From NCBI GenBank assembly GCA_035943355.1, contig DASZCG010000127.1, positions 1-13,412 on the forward strand: a stretch of DNA of 13,412 nucleotides. Direction: 5' to 3'. This DNA comes from 20CM-2-65-7 sp035943355 (GTDB taxonomy: Bacteria > Gemmatimonadota > Gemmatimonadetes > Gemmatimonadales > GWC2-71-9). The notes under the pieces are model-generated. The model was not told the origin of the DNA and ran no database searches. It saw only the letters and a program-made list of their open reading frames with translations. Numbering within the stretch: position 1 is the first letter of the stretch; every line of letters begins with the position of its first letter. Positions 11,502 to 13,412 of this stretch are shown here, in pieces. A program made the translations under genes and the position numbers.

Positions 11502-12047
11502 CTAGTGAGCCTTCAACTGCAAATAATCCAGCTCCACTGACGTCGGGCGCCCGAACAGCGCGACCGACACCCGCACCTTCCCCTTGTCCGGCAGCACTTC
11601 CTGCACGGTGCCGCTGAAGTCGGAGAACGGCCCCTCCGTGATCTCGACGACCTGGCCCACGAGGAACGGAATCGACTCGGTGGGCTCCTCTTCTTTGATC
11701 GCCTCTTCGACACCGAGCAGCCGGTTCACTTCATCCGGCCTGAGCGGCATCGGCAGGCGCCCCGTGCCCACAAACTTGATCACGCCCTGGATGCCGTTGA
11801 TCGTGTGGATGGTTTCCTGGTTCAGGTCCATCTCCACGAGCACGTAGCCCGGGTAGATCTTCCGCTCGACGTTCACCTTCTTGCCGTTCTTGATCTCCAC
11901 GACGTCCTGCGTGGGGACCAGGGCCTGGCGGATCGGCTTCTCCGTGTCCGGCCGCGCATCTTCGGCAATGCGCCGTGCGATCAGGCTGCGGACCTTGTTC
12001 TCATGGCCCGCCGTCGTTTGGATCGCGTACCACCGCAGATCGGCCAT
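11502..12047 (-). CDS. nusG: Transcription termination/antitermination factor NusG
   Basis: NusG binds the RNA polymerase clamp, raises processivity and links polymerase to Rho or the ribosome. It has 181 residues. The NGN domain (about 4-115) shows WYAIQTTAGHENKV and YPGYVLVEMDL. The KOW domain near the C-terminus shows VGQVVEITEGPFSDFSGTV (130-148). The start is set at MADLRWYA because it matches the family N-terminus and shares a base with the secE stop (TAATG, 12049-12045). The frame is open for 12 more codons upstream, but these lie inside secE. No clear Shine-Dalgarno is visible, so coupling to secE translation is likely. There is no extra domain between NGN and KOW. Confidence 0.98.
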   Translation of the reverse strand: MADLRWYAIQTTAGHENKVRSLIARRIAEDARPDTEKPIRQALVPTQDVVEIKNGKKVNVERKIYPGYVLVEMDLNQETIHTINGIQGVIKFVGTGRLPMPLRPDEVNRLLGVEEAIKEEEPTESIPFLVGQVVEITEGPFSDFSGTVQEVLPDKGKVRVSVALFGRPTSVELDYLQLKAH

Positions 12048-12295
12048 TAGAACAGCTTGGCCACCAGCTTGACGAAGACCCACTGGAAGAACGTATCCAT
12101 GAGTCCGATCATGACGCCCAGCACCGCGACGAAGATGATGATCACGGTGGTGGCTTTCTTCAGCTCATCGAAGGTCGGCCACGTCACTTTGCGCAGCTCG
12201 TTGCGCACGTCGCGCAAGAACTGGATGAAACGCGCGAGCCGTCCAGGAGGAGACCGTAGCTCGCGGTCGCCGCCCGTCATGACTTCCGTCGCCAT
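12047..12295 (-). CDS. secE: Preprotein translocase subunit SecE
   Basis: Essential small subunit of the SecYEG channel, clamping SecY in the inner membrane. It has 82 residues, the short form with one membrane segment rather than the three-segment E. coli form. The conserved amphipathic helix RNELRKVTWPTFDELKKATT (31-50) leads into a hydrophobic segment at about 50-69. A short C-terminal stretch ends KLVAKLF. The ATG shares one base with the rpmG stop (TAATG), and AAGGAA lies about nine bases upstream. It sits between rpmG and nusG, as in many bacteria. Confidence 0.95.
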   Translation of the reverse strand: MATEVMTGGDRELRSPPGRLARFIQFLRDVRNELRKVTWPTFDELKKATTVIIIFVAVLGVMIGLMDTFFQWVFVKLVAKLF

Positions 12296-12447
12296 TACTT
12301 CGATTCCTTGTGCGCCTGCTGCTTATTGCATCGCGGGCAGTACTTCTTCCACTCCGCCCGCTCCGGGTGCTTCCGCCTGTTCTTTGTCGTGAAATAGTTA
12401 CGACTTTTGCAGACGGTGCACTCCATGATGATGTTCTCTCGGGGCAT
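12295..12447 (-). CDS. rpmG: 50S ribosomal protein L33, zinc-binding form
   Basis: A small protein near the E site of the large subunit, 50 residues. It is the zinc-binding (C+) type with two CxxC pairs: C10/C13 (ECTVCKSRNY) and C37/C40 (YCPRCNK). The start is placed at ATG 12447 (MPRENIIMECTVC) because the PRENI stretch is typical of L33. An inner ATG at 12426 would start just before the first CxxC. No strong Shine-Dalgarno precedes 12447, and the sequence upstream can be paired in a repeat structure. The stop TAA overlaps the secE start by one base. Confidence 0.93.
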   Translation of the reverse strand: MPRENIIMECTVCKSRNYFTTKNRRKHPERAEWKKYCPRCNKQQAHKESK

Positions 12448-12455
12448 TCATGTCT

Positions 12456-12521
12456 CACGTCGGCACATCGGCACGAGTGGCACGGAACAGCGTGCCGACG
12501 TGCAGACGTGCCACTCGTGCC
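12456..12521 (-). repeat. Two interleaved inverted repeats between tuf and rpmG
   Basis: Pair B is 15 bases long and perfect (12470-12484 with 12507-12521). Pair A is 11 bases long and perfect (12456-12466 with 12492-12502). Their order is A, B, A', B', so both cannot form as simple nested hairpins: they are either alternatives or a pseudoknot. The arms share the core ggcac/gtgcc, so further pairings exist. In the RNA, the first B arm starts three bases past the tuf stop, and the last A arm ends eight bases before the rpmG ATG. No T run follows, so this is not a standard terminator. It may instead be a copy of an interspersed repeat. Confidence 0.7.
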
Positions 12522-12524
12522 TCG

Positions 12525-13412
<888 letters not shown>

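Noticed and set aside
12448..12524. tRNA-Trp gene, which many bacteria carry between tuf and secE
   Set aside because: The gap is only 77 bases, is made of inverted repeats and has no cloverleaf or T-loop consensus.

Overview
The window holds a bacterial transcription/translation operon, read entirely on the minus strand. From high to low coordinates the order is tuf (5' end cut by the window edge), rpmG, secE, nusG, rplK, rplA, rplJ, rplL, rpoB, rpoC. A strong hairpin terminator follows, then the first 59 codons of a separate putative lipoprotein gene that runs off the low-coordinate edge. This is the classic bacterial tufB-secE-nusG-rplKAJL-rpoBC order. The DNA is GC-rich throughout, which explains the many long open frames antisense to rpoB and rpoC.

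Organism: the beta' subunit carries a long insert inside the trigger loop (SI3 type) and beta has an SI1-type lobe insert, both typical of Gram-negative lineages. A lipoprotein signal is also present. The short beta' N-terminal insertion and the wording of L33, L11 and beta' recall Gemmatimonadota. That placement is from memory of the family and was not searched, so phylum level is tentative.

Layout and coupling: gene packing is extreme. rpmG/secE, secE/nusG and rplK/rplA each share one base (TAATG or TGATG), rplA/rplJ share ATGA, and rpoB is followed directly and in frame by the GTG start of rpoC. Only three gaps inside the operon can hold regulation. The tuf-rpmG gap contains two interleaved inverted repeats. 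The nusG-rplK gap has two small hairpins, where an L1 autoregulatory site would be expected. The rplL-rpoB gap of 172 bases has a long imperfect hairpin, where other bacteria place an attenuator or RNase III site. rplA and rplJ overlap, so there is no room for a classical L10 leader directly before rplJ.

The products work together: RpoB and RpoC are the catalytic RNA polymerase subunits, NusG joins polymerase to the ribosome or Rho, L11/L1/L10/L12 form the L1 stalk and the GTPase-associated stalk, EF-Tu delivers aminoacyl-tRNA to that region, L33 is a small 50S protein, and SecE is a subunit of the protein-export channel. I found no mobile element, CRISPR array, tRNA or rRNA, and no evidence of a new multi-gene system. 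The points most worth a second look are a large insertion in RpoB, the single stop codon separating beta from beta', and the repeat structure between tuf and rpmG.
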